Assembly (NCBI GenBank): GCA_021234155.1
Contig: JAJEKV010000033.1
Span: 14,393,422-14,457,421 of the forward strand
From: Isoetes taiwanensis
Lineage: Eukaryota > Streptophyta > Lycopodiopsida > Isoetales > Isoetaceae
Direction: 5' to 3'
Length of the DNA stretch: 64,000 nucleotides
Below, one piece after another: positions 1 to 11,000 of this stretch (position 1 is the first letter of the stretch; each line of letters starts with the position of its first letter). The notes beneath the pieces are model-generated. The model did no database searches. It was not told where the DNA came from and saw only the letters and a program-made list of their open reading frames with translations. Position numbers and translations under genes: made by a program.

Positions 1-480
1 TTGCTCCAACCTATAAAAAGTTTGAATTTGTTGGCATTTGTGCGCACGAGGCACGTCATGCGACTTAAAAGCTTTGGCAAACTTCTTAAACTTGCATCTG
101 CTTCTGTTTAGATACTTGGCTCTAGCATAGCCAATCACACAGATCTGATCACAATTTCGATAGATGAATACACGGGCAAATGCAGGTCAAATAGAGAGAC
201 AGAGATAGAAGGCAGATAAGGAGGAAAAGATAGAGCTCTAAGATACTACCTCCCGCTCCTCACTGACGGAAGAATAGTAGTCATCCATCGACATTCGGTC
301 GGGCAATGTGAAGAAGTAGTATTCATGCTAATCGCACTCTCCGGCTTCCATAGACATGTAAGACTCAAAGCCAAAGTGTAGATCATATCATATCGATTAA
401 GAGATCAATAGCATCGAGTATCTTTGACCCGATGGTGTCCCATACCGTGGGTCTGGCAGGTTAATAGTCACCGCCGCCTA
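1..480. other. No recognisable gene
   Basis: I see no open frame with family features, no tandem repeat and no clear element end in this stretch. Confidence 0.4.
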
Positions 481-486
481 CTCGTC

Positions 487-616
487 TGAAAGGAGGGCCG
501 AAGAGCTCATAGTGGCCATACAAGGAGGAATGACGACTAACATTTTGAGAAACTTGGGACGTACTATTGGTACAGCTCAGATCAAGAAATTCTTGGAAGA
601 TCACCCAGAATGTCGG
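487..616 (+). pseudogene. Coding-like stretch, unknown family
   Basis: One plus frame reads without stops for about 42 codons and contains the string AEELIVAIQGGMTTNILRNL, then IGTAQIKKFLEDHPECR, followed by a GT that could be a splice donor near 617. The amino-acid composition looks protein-like, but I do not recognise the family. It may be an isolated exon or a retroelement fragment. The upstream part (240-480) shows no continuation that I can defend. Confidence 0.25.
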
Positions 617-799
617 TAATTATATCACTGCGATCAAAAATCTTGTACTGAAATAATCTATCTGATATTAATACAATATAAACTCCTTTGTTTTGCAAAT
701 AACTAATTGTCCAAACAATTATACCGCTAAACAACAGAGGCAACCATAAAAACACTCATGATGAAGCTTATAACTTAATGCATCCAAAGAAGAAGAAAG

Positions 800-1360
800 A
801 AGGATCATGCGTAACAAAATCGCCAATGTTTGGAGCAAGAAACACCGCCTGATAATTTCAACCTCGCAACCTCTTGAAGAATATGAGATGCCGACCCAAG
901 AGGAATTATCTCAAATAAAGCCGGACGACAAGAAGAAATAGAAGCAGATAGCGAAGAGCGAGCATCAAATCTGGCCGGGACGAAGCGTCCGGTTGCCTCG
1001 GGCTCCCCCCCTGCGGACCAAGGACAAGGGAAAGAAGAGGAGCCAAGGAGGAGATTCCCCAGTATAGACTCATCCAATAGCACCTCTGACTCTGATTCGG
1101 AATTGGAAGATGTGGAAGATCAATCTGACCATCGACGAGGTCAAAACAGGGACAGGCAGGAGAGAGGGGCAGACTACCAAAGAAAGTAGATTCAGCCCTA
1201 CGTAATGTATGGATAGCTCGCAAACTCAAGCAATTCTCAGGCAGCAACGGATCAGGAATGGAAGCCGAGGTCTGGCTTGATGAAATGAGGGAGTATGGTA
1301 ATGCCTACAGAATGAGGGACAAGGACAAAATAACTTATCTCGAGTATGTAATTTGGATAT
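800..1360 (+). pseudogene. LTR-retrotransposon gag remnant
   Basis: The plus strand from about 1195 to 1354 reads without stops and contains KLKQFSGSNGSGMEAEVW followed by LDEMREYGNAYRMRDKDKI. This resembles the start of the gag capsid domain of plant Ty3-type elements, where an F-x-G segment is followed by a Trp-Leu-x-x-Met block. Upstream (about 805-950) an acidic or polar segment with PLEEYEMPTQEELSQI could be its N terminus, but frame changes and stops separate the pieces. No LTR, primer-binding site or pol follows, so this is a fragment. The family is inferred from pattern only. Confidence 0.4.
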
Positions 1361-1557
1361 GGCATATAATCTCACATATAGTCCATCATATCCATTCATG
1401 TAATGTTGATCATAGTAATGAAATATAACTAAAGTAATTGGCACCATGCTTGCCATCTGAAGCACTGCAACATTAAATTCAAAACAATAAACCTTTGTAG
1501 CACACACCTTGAAGCATAATACTATAGATGTCATGTTTTCTCCAGTAATCTTTAGGA

Positions 1558-1770
1558 TTACAGTGCCTTGGCAGCTTGCAGGAGATTAAGGCGAGTTCCA
1601 TCAATTACACCACACATGTCGGGAAGGTCAGTAAGTATTTTGAAACGGGCTATAATTCTAATAAGCTGGATGCCATTAGGAATATGGACGTACTTGGAAT
1701 ACAACTTATCCTTGTTTAAAAGATATTTAGTTATCACTTTCGTATAACTCTGAATAGTTGACGATTCCAT
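1558..1770 (-). pseudogene. PIF/Harbinger transposase fragment (DDE_Tnp_4 type)
   Basis: The minus-strand frame reads ESSTIQSYTKVITKYLL, then a block ending ILTDLPDMCGVIDGTRLNLL. The ...LPxxxGxIDGT... signature is the first catalytic Asp region of the DDE nuclease in PIF/Harbinger transposases (known family). The preceding STIQSYTK...KYL block matches the helix-turn-helix-to-nuclease linker of the same family. Only about 70 codons survive. The second Asp and the Glu are absent, so this is a truncated, inactive copy. The region up to about 1980 may hold more degraded N-terminal sequence in other frames. No terminal inverted repeats were identified. Confidence 0.7.
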
Positions 1771-1986
1771 GTTATAAGTATCTCCTATGCATTAGCTGTA
1801 GTTGATGCAGCACCATTGCTATTGCTTTGTCAAGTTCCACAGGAGCCCGTACATAATCAAATTGCCCTCATCGAAATGAATGGCCTCATTGCTATTCTCC
1901 AAGTAGTTGTAAATAGAATTTAACCTCCTCAACTACATCAAACATCGACAAACATTTTCTGAAGCTCAAATAAGTCAATTCAGACG

Positions 1987-2355
1987 GTGAGCTACCTTCA
2001 TTTGCTTTTTTCACTCCCAGTTATTCCTTGCACCTTTTTTATTGATGCGATTTTTGTTATTCGTGGAGAACATAACTCACTAGGTGCATTTGTATATGCT
2101 GATGGTCAACCAAGTGGTCATGACCATATTGCAGCACTTATAAATATCTCTGGCATGGCCACTCTAATTAACAAATACCGAGTTTGAGGAGGCTACATAG
2201 AAGATTCATGATGTAAACCAATACCATTTGTTGTGAAACCATTTTCAAATAAAAATGGAAGATCTATGGAGTATGTTGAATTTAACAAGATTTTAAAAAG
2301 AGGTCGATTCAAGGCAAAAGATGTGTTTGCATTGTCAAGAGTCATTGGCAAAAGA
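1987..2355 (+). pseudogene. Unknown coding remnant beside the LTR element
   Basis: The plus frame encodes AFVYADGQPSGHDHIAALIN and, after stops near 2187-2230, VVKPFSNKNGRSMEYVEFNK and LKRGRFKAKDVFALSRVIGK. The two blocks lie in compatible positions of what looks like one protein with a few stops. I do not recognise the family. The stretch ends exactly where homology to the gag leader of the neighbouring LTR element begins (about 2357), so it is either target DNA or a captured gene piece. Confidence 0.35.
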
Positions 2356-2356
2356 G

Positions 2357-2490
2357 GCGAAAATAACCATTTGATGCTATATAGTGGCATTACTAATAGC
2401 TTGGCTATATTGTTGGTCAGGTATGCTGAAGCAATTGGTAGATATATCCAAGGGACTGTGTTAAGGATCAAGAGGCTCTAATGCCAAAAT
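2357..2490 (-). mobile_element. Second gag-leader/PBS copy left of the LTR
   Basis: This segment is homologous to 4597-4722, the gag start and primer-binding site of the adjacent element, and lies just internal to the LTR that starts at 2491. It shows that sequence beyond the left LTR is again element-internal. The arrangement is therefore LTR - gag - LTR - gag leader, as expected from a tandem or recombinant insertion rather than a simple element. Confidence 0.65.
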
Positions 2491-3343
2491 TGATACGAAT
2501 GCAAAATCCTATGGCAAACCAATAATCACTGAGTAAGTTTAAACAAGCAAAAGATAACTCAAATTACAAAGTTCAGCCTCCAAGACTAAGCTCACCACCC
2601 AAACGGGCTGTCTTGAGCAAGAGAATTCCAGAAAAGGGCTGAATTTTGGAATATGACATTTTATGTGAGAAACCAAATTCAACCACTAGAGAGGTCTGTC
2701 TCCAGCAAAATCACAAATTTAGGAAATGGAATCAAGAATAGGCTAAGGCTTGGCTTTGGGACATCACCAAGGATTGAGAATTCAACCCAACTCAATTAGT
2801 CCTTTATACAGTATGTAGGCTTTATCAAGAGTTCTCAAAATTATATGGAATGGAAATAATGGATCGAAGAATAGTTGATGACGGCTTGAGGATTTCACAC
2901 TGAAGCTAGGTAAGGCATAAGAGCTGGGTCGATTGTCGGATCTGTAATATGGGTCGATTGTCGGATCTGTAATAGAAGTCCGATTTGTTGAGTAGGGCTC
3001 GCATCCGATTGCTGAAGTATTGTAGCTTGTCGTAACTATTGTAGACGAATCGCTTACCCCAGATGTCGACTTCCTCTTACATTTAAGCCCTTATATAACC
3101 CATTGTAACTCTCTTTTTTTTTGTCAAAGCGGTTCGCCACTCCTTTTTTAGAGAACGTCTCGATACCTTATATTAGAGAAAAGGCATTGCGGTATATTAA
3201 CTTCCAATTTTACTTATTTGAAGAATCCACGCTAGATTAAACCTTATCTTGTATTAACTATTTAACAAATGGCATAGATATTTCTGTCTTTCTTTCTCTT
3301 TCTCTTGCTCCACACACCCACTCCCCCGAGCACCACCATATCA
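2491..3343 (-). repeat. LTR (left copy) of gag-only LTR element
   Basis: Starts TGATACGAATGCAAAATC and ends ACCACCATATCA, giving the TGATA...TATCA ends typical of LTRs. It aligns along its length with 4723-5515, including the shared internal block TTATATAACCCATTGTA, with frequent substitutions and indels, so the insertion is old. The element reads on the minus strand. Confidence 0.8.
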
Positions 3344-3599
3344 ATCTAGAAAATAATCAAGTCTAGCCCTTTAGACTAAAAAGTGTTTATTATAATAATA
3401 TTGGACAATTCTAAGATTTCACCTACCTCCCACGGAGATAAATACTTAACTAACCTACTTTAAGTAGGCAATTTGCAAATTTGCCTTTTCCTTTTGAACT
3501 TTGTCTGCAAATGCAACTTGTTTATTTGTCTTGGTGCTTGGTTCGGGTGAAAGTTCTTCTATTCGAAACACTTGGGTCGAAGGTCCACTAGGACAAGTA

Positions 3600-4719
3600 T
3601 TTGGTCTATATTCTGTTCTGCTTGATCCCTTCACTCACCTCAGTTGCCTCAGTCATTTTGGTCTCCTTTTGCATTTAATTTCGGGCAGTCTACTTTAAGA
3701 TGTAGTTCTCTACAATAAAAACATCCACTTTTCTTTGGCGAAGATCAGTCAATTTGATTGTCCCAACTTGTTTTTAAAGCTTGGTCTTGATTATCTCCCA
3801 TGTTTGGTTTGGATCTCTTGTTTTCTTTGTCTGAGTTCTTCCTATTGCTTACTTTGTCATTGCCTGCTTTGTCATTGCCCTTATTATCAGGATATCCTTC
3901 CCATATGCTGCAATTTATTGAATCTGGATTTAACTTTCTTTTCGCGGCGATAGCTTTCTTTATAGCCTCTTCTAAAGTATGAGGATCTACAAAGCTCAAT
4001 TTTGCATATAAAGTATTTTTAAGCTCTGCTATATACTTGTGTAGCAGTTTCTTCTCATTCAATCCGTCCATTTGAGTAGACAAGTACTGGATTTTTTATG
4101 TATACTGATAAATTGATTCGTTATCGCCTTGTTTGAAGAGGTCCCATTTTCGTTTGACGTCGTTATGATAATTAGCAATCAGGTTATAATATTTGAAAGC
4201 TTTTCTAAAGCTTTCCCATGTAAAAATCTTTGGTTCCATTTTTTTTCCTTGCCACCAAGTTCTAGCCATATCTGTCAAATATTTATCCATGGCTTGAAGC
4301 TTCTGTTTTTCTGTAGCTTGTACCAGTTCGAAGTAGCTTTCCCATATGGAAATAAATCCGAGAACTGTAGGCGGGTTTCTCTTTTCTTCAGAGAATGTGA
4401 ATAAACCTATAACTTTTTCCAACCATTTACATGAAGAAGCAGTAGCAGATGGTGGTGCATTAATCTGTACTGCATGCTGTTGTTGATTCTGTGGTGCGTT
4501 ACTTTGCATGAGAGGCTTGGGCAGAAATTTATAGGCTAAACACAAATATTCTAGAGATCTTTGGCATTTTACTTGATTGGAGGAGGTGAGAATAACCATT
4601 TGGTCTACTATATAGCTGACATTGTTAATAGCTTGGCTATATTGTTGGTTAGGTATATCGAAGCGATTGGTAGACATATCCAAAGGACTGGGTTGAGGAT
4701 CAAGAGGCTCTGATACCAA
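3600..4719 (-). pseudogene. Ty3-like gag with CCHC knuckle, in-frame stops
   Basis: The minus-strand gag starts right behind the primer-binding site. Residues 1-100 are polar. The capsid part contains TVLGFISIWESYFELVQATE, YLTDMARTWWQGKK and KWDLFKQGDNESIYQYT, the usual plant gag order (W...A..WW...F.QG..S..QY). A TAA near 4095 is the only break before the frame continues as KIQYLSTQMDGLNEKKLLHK, and a TGA near 3744 is the only break before the zinc knuckle (3685-3723, Cys-x2-Cys-x3-His-x4-Cys; the usual spacing is x4 before His, so one residue is missing). Both breaks are single nonsense changes, with no frameshift. No protease, reverse transcriptase or integrase follows before the LTR at 3343, so the element depended on others. 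Confidence 0.8.
4700..4718 (-). promoter_or_regulatory. Primer-binding site, initiator Met tRNA
   Basis: The minus strand reads TGGTATCAGAGC four bases inside the LTR end at 4723. That is the standard complement of the 3' end of plant initiator-Met tRNA and sets the element orientation. Confidence 0.85.
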
Positions 4720-4722
4720 AAT

Positions 4723-5515
4723 TGATACGAATGCAAAATCTTATGGCAAAGCAATAACCATTGAGTAAGTTTAAACAAGCAAAATATAACTCAAATAACA
4801 AAGTCCAGCCTCCAAAGCTAAGCTCACCATCTAACCGGCCTGTCCTGAGCAAGAGACTTCCAAAGAAGACTGAAGTTTAAAATATGAGATTTATAAGAGA
4901 AACCAAATTCAACCACTAGAGAGGTCCATCTCCATCAAAATCACAAATTTAGGAAAAAGAGCTAGAAATCAAGAATAGGCTAAGGCTTGGCTTTGGGACA
5001 CCATCAAGAATTGAGAATTCAACCCAATTCAATCAATCCTTTATATAGTAGGCTTTATCAAGAGTTCACAAAATTATATGGAATGGAAATAATGGTTTGA
5101 AGAATAGCTGATGACGGCTTGAGGATTTCATACTAAAGTTGGGTAAGGCATAAGAGTTAGTCGATTCGTCGGGAATATGTAATGAAGTTCGATTTGTTGA
5201 GCGAGAGGTCGCGTCCGGTTCTCAAGAAATCTTGTAGCTTGTCGCAAGGTTCTTGTTGAAGACGAACTGTTTACCCCAAATGTCGACTTCCTCTTCTATC
5301 GCCCTTATATAACCCATTGTATCTCCCTTTTTGTCGATACCTTATATTAGAGAAGGCATTGCCGTTTATTAACTTCAATTTTAACTCTTAAGAATACACG
5401 CTAGGCGTATTAACTATTCAACGGATGTTTGGTTGCAAGGTTAGGCATAGATATTCTGTCATTCTTTCTCTTTCTCTTGCTCCACCTGACCACTCCCTCG
5501 AACACTACCATATCA
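4723..5515 (-). repeat. LTR (right copy, 5' LTR in minus sense)
   Basis: Starts TGATACGAATGC and ends ACTACCATATCA (TGATA...TATCA). It lies next to the primer-binding site and is homologous to 2491-3343. With the left LTR it encloses a 1.38-kb gag-only interior. Confidence 0.8.
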
Positions 5516-6046
5516 GAAACTTAGACTCGGAGAGAGTGGAACTCGATCTGAAATTCATCTTGAAACCGGATGGCATTGAACAGAATTCCAAACCCCATGC
5601 TAAAGGCCCATTATACACTAGCAAGCGGTGTAGTTTTGGAAGTTTCTAGAAGAATATTTCTAGAACTTTATGGAACTTTAGAGAGTGTTCCAAAAGGTTC
5701 TTAGAGGAATATTCTTCTAACTTCATGAAGGTTTTTGGAATACTTTATAGGAATATTCTCGTATAAATATGGATGACGAGCATCTATGTATGCTATTTGT
5801 ATGGTCATCACATTGGAATTGGATAGGACCATTCATAACTTATCCAGAGCAAGTTTTGGAGCCGATATTTAAATTTACTTTAGCACCTTTCTGATTCTAG
5901 AGCTTCCATATTTGCAAGTGAGTGCTTTTTTTTTTTTTTTTTTTTTTACATGAAGAGAGAGGTTAGGAAGTGTGCCAAACCACGGGCTACTATTATAGAG
6001 GCTTCTACAGCAGCAGAATGGAAAAAATACTTTAAATGATGATCCT
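5516..6046. other. No gene; poly-T run
   Basis: A short plus frame after the LTR (5516-5647) has protein-like composition but no recognised family. A run of 22 T lies at 5926-5947. Nothing else is supported. Confidence 0.4.
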
Positions 6047-6454
6047 TCAGGTCTCATAGATGTAAGTGTGTGACTCTTGGATTAGCTGAGCAGATGCCCC
6101 GGCCTCGTGGTATGTAACCTTGTCGAATTTTGTGACAAATGAAAATATGACACGGGTGGTTGGAGTGGAAGCGACTTGGACCATTTCAACTACCAAGCAG
6201 TGTTTAGGGTACGACTTAAAACTCCAATGGTTGTCAAAGCGCATTAAGATTTTTTCTTCGTGTAGAAATTTTGGGTAGAACTTGGTGTTGTTTTGGTGTG
6301 CGGCCTTCAAGGACACGTGGCTTCTTTGCTTTAAAGGGATTCGTGGGTATTGTACTAAGGATGCGGAGATCGTCACTTTTGGATCCATATGCATAACATT
6401 AGCCAGAGGCAAACAAAGATTGAAAGGACTTATATCTTTAGTATGAAGAGGCAT
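6047..6454 (-). CDS. Hypothetical 135-aa open frame
   Basis: A minus-strand open frame of 135 codons includes DPKVTISASLVQYPRIPLKQ and VIFSFVTKFDKVTYHEAG. It is longer than chance frames nearby, but I recognise no family, see no signal peptide or membrane segment, and cannot show a promoter. It could be an exon of a larger gene or chance. Confidence 0.25.
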   Translation of the reverse strand: MPLHTKDISPFNLCLPLANVMHMDPKVTISASLVQYPRIPLKQRSHVSLKAAHQNNTKFYPKFLHEEKILMRFDNHWSFKSYPKHCLVVEMVQVASTPTTRVIFSFVTKFDKVTYHEAGASAQLIQESHTYIYET

Positions 6455-8340
6455 AACATATCTAGCACGCTATAGTTTTGTTAAATACCATGGATCTATT
6501 GTTAGCTTGATAGCATTATGAACTTCATATGTTTGAAACTCTCTGTAAGGCAACATATCATGCAGCTAGGTAAACTCTTCACCACATTTGGAAGGCCATC
6601 CGCGGCAGCTCAAATAGGAGCAAGTAGAGGTTATAACTTTAAAAGGGTGCATACATGTGCACATATGGACTTGGCAATGGAAATTTTGCTTAGAGATCTA
6701 CAGGCATCTTGGCAAGGAAACATAATTCTATTCTGACAAAGAGAAGACGTGAAAGAAACACGGATATATATGTGGAAAAAATGATTGCAATTTGTGTTTG
6801 ACTTTTGATTGATGCTATCCCTTTGTTGTTGTTGGGGGTTGGGGGACAAATCATTTTGGATTTTGTGCTTCTGGGTCCAAACCCCTAGGTCTATTATATC
6901 TCGGTTTCATATCTACAAGTTAGGTGAAAATTGCATCTACTCATGAGTTGTTGTGCTTCCAAATCCAGCCCTTGGTATTATTAGGTTTATGCTTATGCGT
7001 GTTTGACCGGACTTGACCCATCTTAGGGTTGCCAATTAGTATAAAGCTAGTGTGATGATAAACAATGTGTACTTATGGTCGTAAAATAAGGTGTCAATCA
7101 TGTTTCATATTAGTGCATAAAATATGTTATAATTTCATATAATTTTCTTGTATATATTTGTATTCATGTTAGTATGAAGTTGATGTGGAGGCAAGAGTTT
7201 GACCAATTAGCGATTGATGTTGCATTTAGGCTTTTATTCTCTGGATGTTCCTGCGTATCCAGGTAACGAAGGCCATATAGTGTGTCGGATTTCAGCAAAA
7301 TGTGCCAGAGCTATGAATCCATAAGGCATGTATTGATAGGTTCAAGCAAAGAAGAATTGATTGTTTCTTTTGTAGGTCAGTCCTATGCACTAAATTCCCT
7401 TATGCAATGTCGAATTTTGCTGGATTGAGGTGGAATGGTTGATGGTTTTGCTAGTTATGTTCACTTTCTCGAACCATTTATTTCTATTTTTATCTTTGTT
7501 TTCCTTGTCTGGTCTGAGAACAAATGAAGATGTGGCCCTTTCTTAAATCTAGCTTGATGGGGCCTTTGGCCTCTTATCCAAGCTTAGCACTTTAGTTAAT
7601 ATAGCTCTCATCATACAAACCATGTATAAATGAGTGTCTTATATTGAACAAAATCTCTTATCTTGTGAAATTTTGAGTCTAGGTGCTTCTTCTTTTTCTC
7701 TCATTCTTTCATGCGTTGCTTTCATATTTCTAACAAGCAACCCGTCTTCAGCGGGCTCGAACTGATAAGCAGAGGAAGTCATATGATCAAGGTGCCATGA
7801 GTTTAAACTCGGGAGCTGCATGAAGAACAACTCATAGAGGAGAGGAATACATACGAGATTGCTAAATTTTATTGTTTTCAAAACATCTTTATGGTTTTTT
7901 TCGTATCATTGATTCAAAGCCATTGATTGGCAATATATTTTCGATATTGTGCCAGATCGATGGCCATTAACATTTTCACAAAAAAATAAAAAAGCCAGTT
8001 CCTATGGTCTGGATGAAACATATGGTATTGAAATTCCATTGAGGGCTTCACTGATCTGTTCCATCTTCCAGTCGCTCCAATTCTGCAACAAAATGATCTC
8101 GCCAGTATCGGCATGGGCAAACACAACACGGACATCGGGTAATGCGTTTGACCCGAACCTCCTCTCCTTATATCAGCATGCGGCCCTTTCCTTTTATATA
8201 CCATAGCCAAAATAGCCAAAACACAAGAATCCAGACCTTTAATGCAATTAAGCTGCTCCAACATGGTTAAATACGATTTTACATACAATGCGTGCCAAGA
8301 ATTATAGTCCCAACCATGCGAGAAAAACCCTCCCGCAATA
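6455..8340. other. No recognisable gene or repeat
   Basis: Short frames only, on both strands; none carries a family motif that I can name. No tandem repeat stands out. Confidence 0.35.
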
Positions 8341-8428
8341 GAGATGAAATATTACATGTTGATATTGAAGATTGACAATAATACAATGCAGATCGATCCG
8401 ACGGATCGCGATTCTCGAGCCAGACGAG

Positions 8429-8470
8429 CATGCAAGAGTTGCATGCGTTGCCTGCATGCATTGCATGCAT
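8429..8470. repeat. TGCATGCA-rich palindromic cluster
   Basis: Overlapping self-complementary words (GCATGC, TGCATGCA) recur five times in about 40 bases. RY-type motifs (CATGCATG-like) are plant seed/ABI3-class promoter words, but no gene can be attached here. Confidence 0.35.
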
Positions 8471-8787
8471 TTCGGGCCTCTCATCCGGTTAGGGGATCGC
8501 TATTTCTTCCTGCATTCGCCTTCAGCTTCTCATCGGCGCTTTCTCTTCGCCCAGCAGTGTTTCAGGTTATGTTCTATGCTCTCCCTCCCTCCCTCCCTTA
8601 AGTATTTTGTTTATATATGTTGTTCGCGTGGCACGCGCTTTAATCAGCCCCTCGCTTTTTCGAGGTTTTTGTTCTTCTCTATTGTGTTTTGTGGTCTTAT
8701 GCAGGTACAGGGGCGTTGCACGACGTTGGTTTCTTTTTGGAGCGTGGGTTTTTTGGGAAGTTTAGCAGCCGGCGTTGTCTAAGCCCA

Positions 8788-8870
8788 CTGCCTAGGGCTT
8801 ATCGCTAGGGTTTTTCCTCGAAAACCCGAAAGGGCGGGGTTTTTTAATCCCGGCGATAAGCCCTAGGCAG
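8788..8870. repeat. Perfect 18-bp inverted repeat, 47-nt loop
   Basis: The left arm CTGCCTAGGGCTTATCGC (8788-8805) is repeated exactly in reverse complement at 8853-8870. The loop (8806-8852) holds a smaller pairing between GGGTTTTT and AAAACCC. It could be a foldback insertion or a structured RNA; no gene is attached. Confidence 0.75.
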
Positions 8871-9076
8871 GTACACTAGCCAAACATCTATGATATATTT
8901 TTGTATTTTGGGGTCCAGGTGTTATGACTGGATATTCCCTGTATTTTTTGTTTTTTGGGTAGCTTGCGATATGCAGCTACCCACTCTCTACCATTGTAAT
9001 TACACTGCTGGGATGAATAGAAAAGCCCCATCCATCGGGCGTTGTTGTGTCATGCGAGTCGCAGCTCGAGAATAGA

Positions 9077-9125
9077 CTAGTAATGGTGCCCAACGTTGCT
9101 AGGCATAAGTTGGTTGTATGTTTAT
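9077..9125 (-). mobile_element. Helitron 3' terminus, minus strand
   Basis: In minus sense the sequence ends with a hairpin (GCCTAGC, loop, GTTGGGC), then ACCATTACTAG followed by T. This matches the Helitron rule of a hairpin 10-12 bases before a CTRR end and insertion before T. It is clearly related to the complete Helitron end at 46527 in this window. I could not find the matching 5' end downstream, so the copy is truncated or its 5' end is diverged. Confidence 0.55.
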
Positions 9126-10264
9126 TTCTTAAAAACTCTTGTATGAACGTCATGCTGCAACAAATGTTGAACATTATGAGGGATGGTTAATCATTGCTAT
9201 GATCATTAAGTTACCTACAAAGTTTACGGAAATTGATGTGTATAGATTTGAATCTTTGCTTATTGCATATTTCATATATATTTTATAAAATATGCAAAAC
9301 TGTGACCAACAGTTAGGGTTTGAGATGTATGTGAAATGGGATACATACGAGATGTATGTGAAATGGGATACAATATGCCTAATAAGGTTACCAATTTTAA
9401 CGTAAGAGTGATGCGATGTTGGTAAAACATCATACTGATATGATGTTGGTAAAACTGACATTTTGCATGTTGGTATAATTACTTGGTGTAGTGTGGATGA
9501 ATGAATCTTGTTCAATATCAAACTAATGCAAGTGGCATTATATTCCTTCCTCTATGATGCTACACATAACATGTTATTCTCAACATTGTCGTTATTGCTA
9601 TGCTATTTGAAGTTCTGTATTTAGTATAACCACAATTTATTTTCAAAATTGTGATACTGTTTGCCCGATCACAAACCATATCTTTATAACCTAAAGATTG
9701 TCAAAGGTTCTGGATGGTATTCGTATAAGAATACCGTAAATGCTGACGATGGCACTGTGGATTCGAAATAGAAGAATCAAATCTGGGGTTTTATTTCTCT
9801 GGCGTTTAGGCTCAAAGCATGCCGATGCAGCAGGCGAATATGGCGGCTCCATGCTTGTGTAGGCAGCTGTGGCAGCTATGGCTATGTGCTTCTGTAGGAA
9901 CTGTGGTAGTTATGGCGTAAAAGCAGGGGTTGTTATAAAACCCTGCTTGTTCCGGCATGATTCTGCAGTGAAGAGCATAAGACGTGTTGTAGGTGTTTGA
10001 ATCCCTCCAAATATTACTTCTGCATCTCCGTGAAAGGGCGCCATCTGTGTTTGATGAGATGAAAGGAGGGACATATGCCTCGTGTTTTCGCCAACGTTTT
10101 TGCCTTGAGATTTTTTGCATGACCTATGTTTTCCTTTTGTAATACAGATGGAAGGAGGGACATATTGCCTTCAAGCTTTCTGGATAATCTGTGTTTTGCA
10201 GGGGTTGAGCTGTGCAGCAGATCCTTGCCATAGCCACAAAAGAAAAACTTGTTGAAGATCTTCA
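9126..10264. other. AT-rich, no recognisable gene
   Basis: Contains a short tandem duplication near 9325-9371 (repeated GAGATGTATGTGAAATGGGA). No gene is supported. It may be interior of the truncated Helitron whose end is at 9077. Confidence 0.35.
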
Positions 10265-10269
10265 AAGGC

Positions 10270-10322
10270 TAGTTCGTCAGGTAAGCCAAGGGCATAGGAT
10301 TCTTGTTGGGGTTCGATTCCCC
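10270..10322 (+). promoter_or_regulatory. tRNA-like pol III boxes (possible SINE head)
   Basis: A perfect B box (GGTTCGATTCC, 10310-10320) sits in a 4-bp T-stem (GGGG...CCCC). An A-box-like TAGTTCGTCAGG lies at 10270-10281. The spacing is short for a functional tRNA and no acceptor stem closes, so this is a tRNA-derived SINE head or a decayed tRNA rather than a tRNA gene. Confidence 0.3.
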
Positions 10323-10404
10323 TAATACAGTGCATTGCAAGTCCAAGTTGTATGAGGATTAGAAATTAAGCCATAAGCATCGGATTGTTGAGTCATGGAG
10401 TGTT

Positions 10405-10990
10405 TTTTTTTTTGTGTTGAAGGGGCGTCGGACTTTATTCAATCAAAGAGTCAAATACAAGTATAAATGCGAGAGGCGGGAATAAAATCTCAGCCGGATA
10501 GCGAGACCCACCGAGTGAAGAAACCTGCCTAAGCATAAGAGTGCACATCCAAATACTCCTCAAAATCAATCGCCTCTTGCGAGGGGCAAGTGAAGAACAA
10601 TGATACGACTTTACAATGTAACCTTGAGCTTCTTGGAGAACACGATTATCACGCCACATCGGACCTTTGAAGATTACCAATCTTCGTCTTTTCCAAATAG
10701 TCCAAAGCAACCATCCTGCTGCTAGATGAAAAGCGGCCTTGTAACTCTGTCCAGGTACTTGGGTAAATTGCCAAAAGCAGTTGTTGACTTGTTAGTGAAA
10801 CCTGAAAAAGGGAAAACAACCAGTCCCATACCTGTCTAAGGTGTTCACACATGAAAAAGCAATGCTCAATGGTCTCGGATCCACGCTTGCATCTTTGGAC
10901 ACGATTTGATATTCTAGGGTTAAACTTATGGACAAGCACATTAACCCTTGAGACACCTATGAAGAATCGCCACCAAAGAACTGCCACTTT
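10405..10990 (-). mobile_element. LINE 3' end (zf-RVT and tail)
   Basis: The minus strand encodes the reverse-transcriptase-associated zinc-binding region of plant L1-like LINEs: NRVQRCKRGSETIEHCFFMC then EHLRQVWDWLFSLF, with the usual Cys-x2-(C/K)...ET..H.F..C......W layout. After a frameshift near 10690 comes LWTIWKRRRLVIFKGPMWRD, the conserved WTIW-x-x-RN-like block downstream of the zinc region. An AATAAA-like signal (AATAAAG in minus sense, about 10433) and a poly-A tail (10407-10417) close the 3' end. No endonuclease or polymerase core is present, so this is a typical 5'-truncated LINE insertion. Confidence 0.75.
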
Positions 10991-11000
10991 AGGATGAAGT

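Noticed and set aside
10270-10322. Functional tRNA gene
   Set aside because: The B box and T-stem are good, but no acceptor stem closes and A-B spacing is short.
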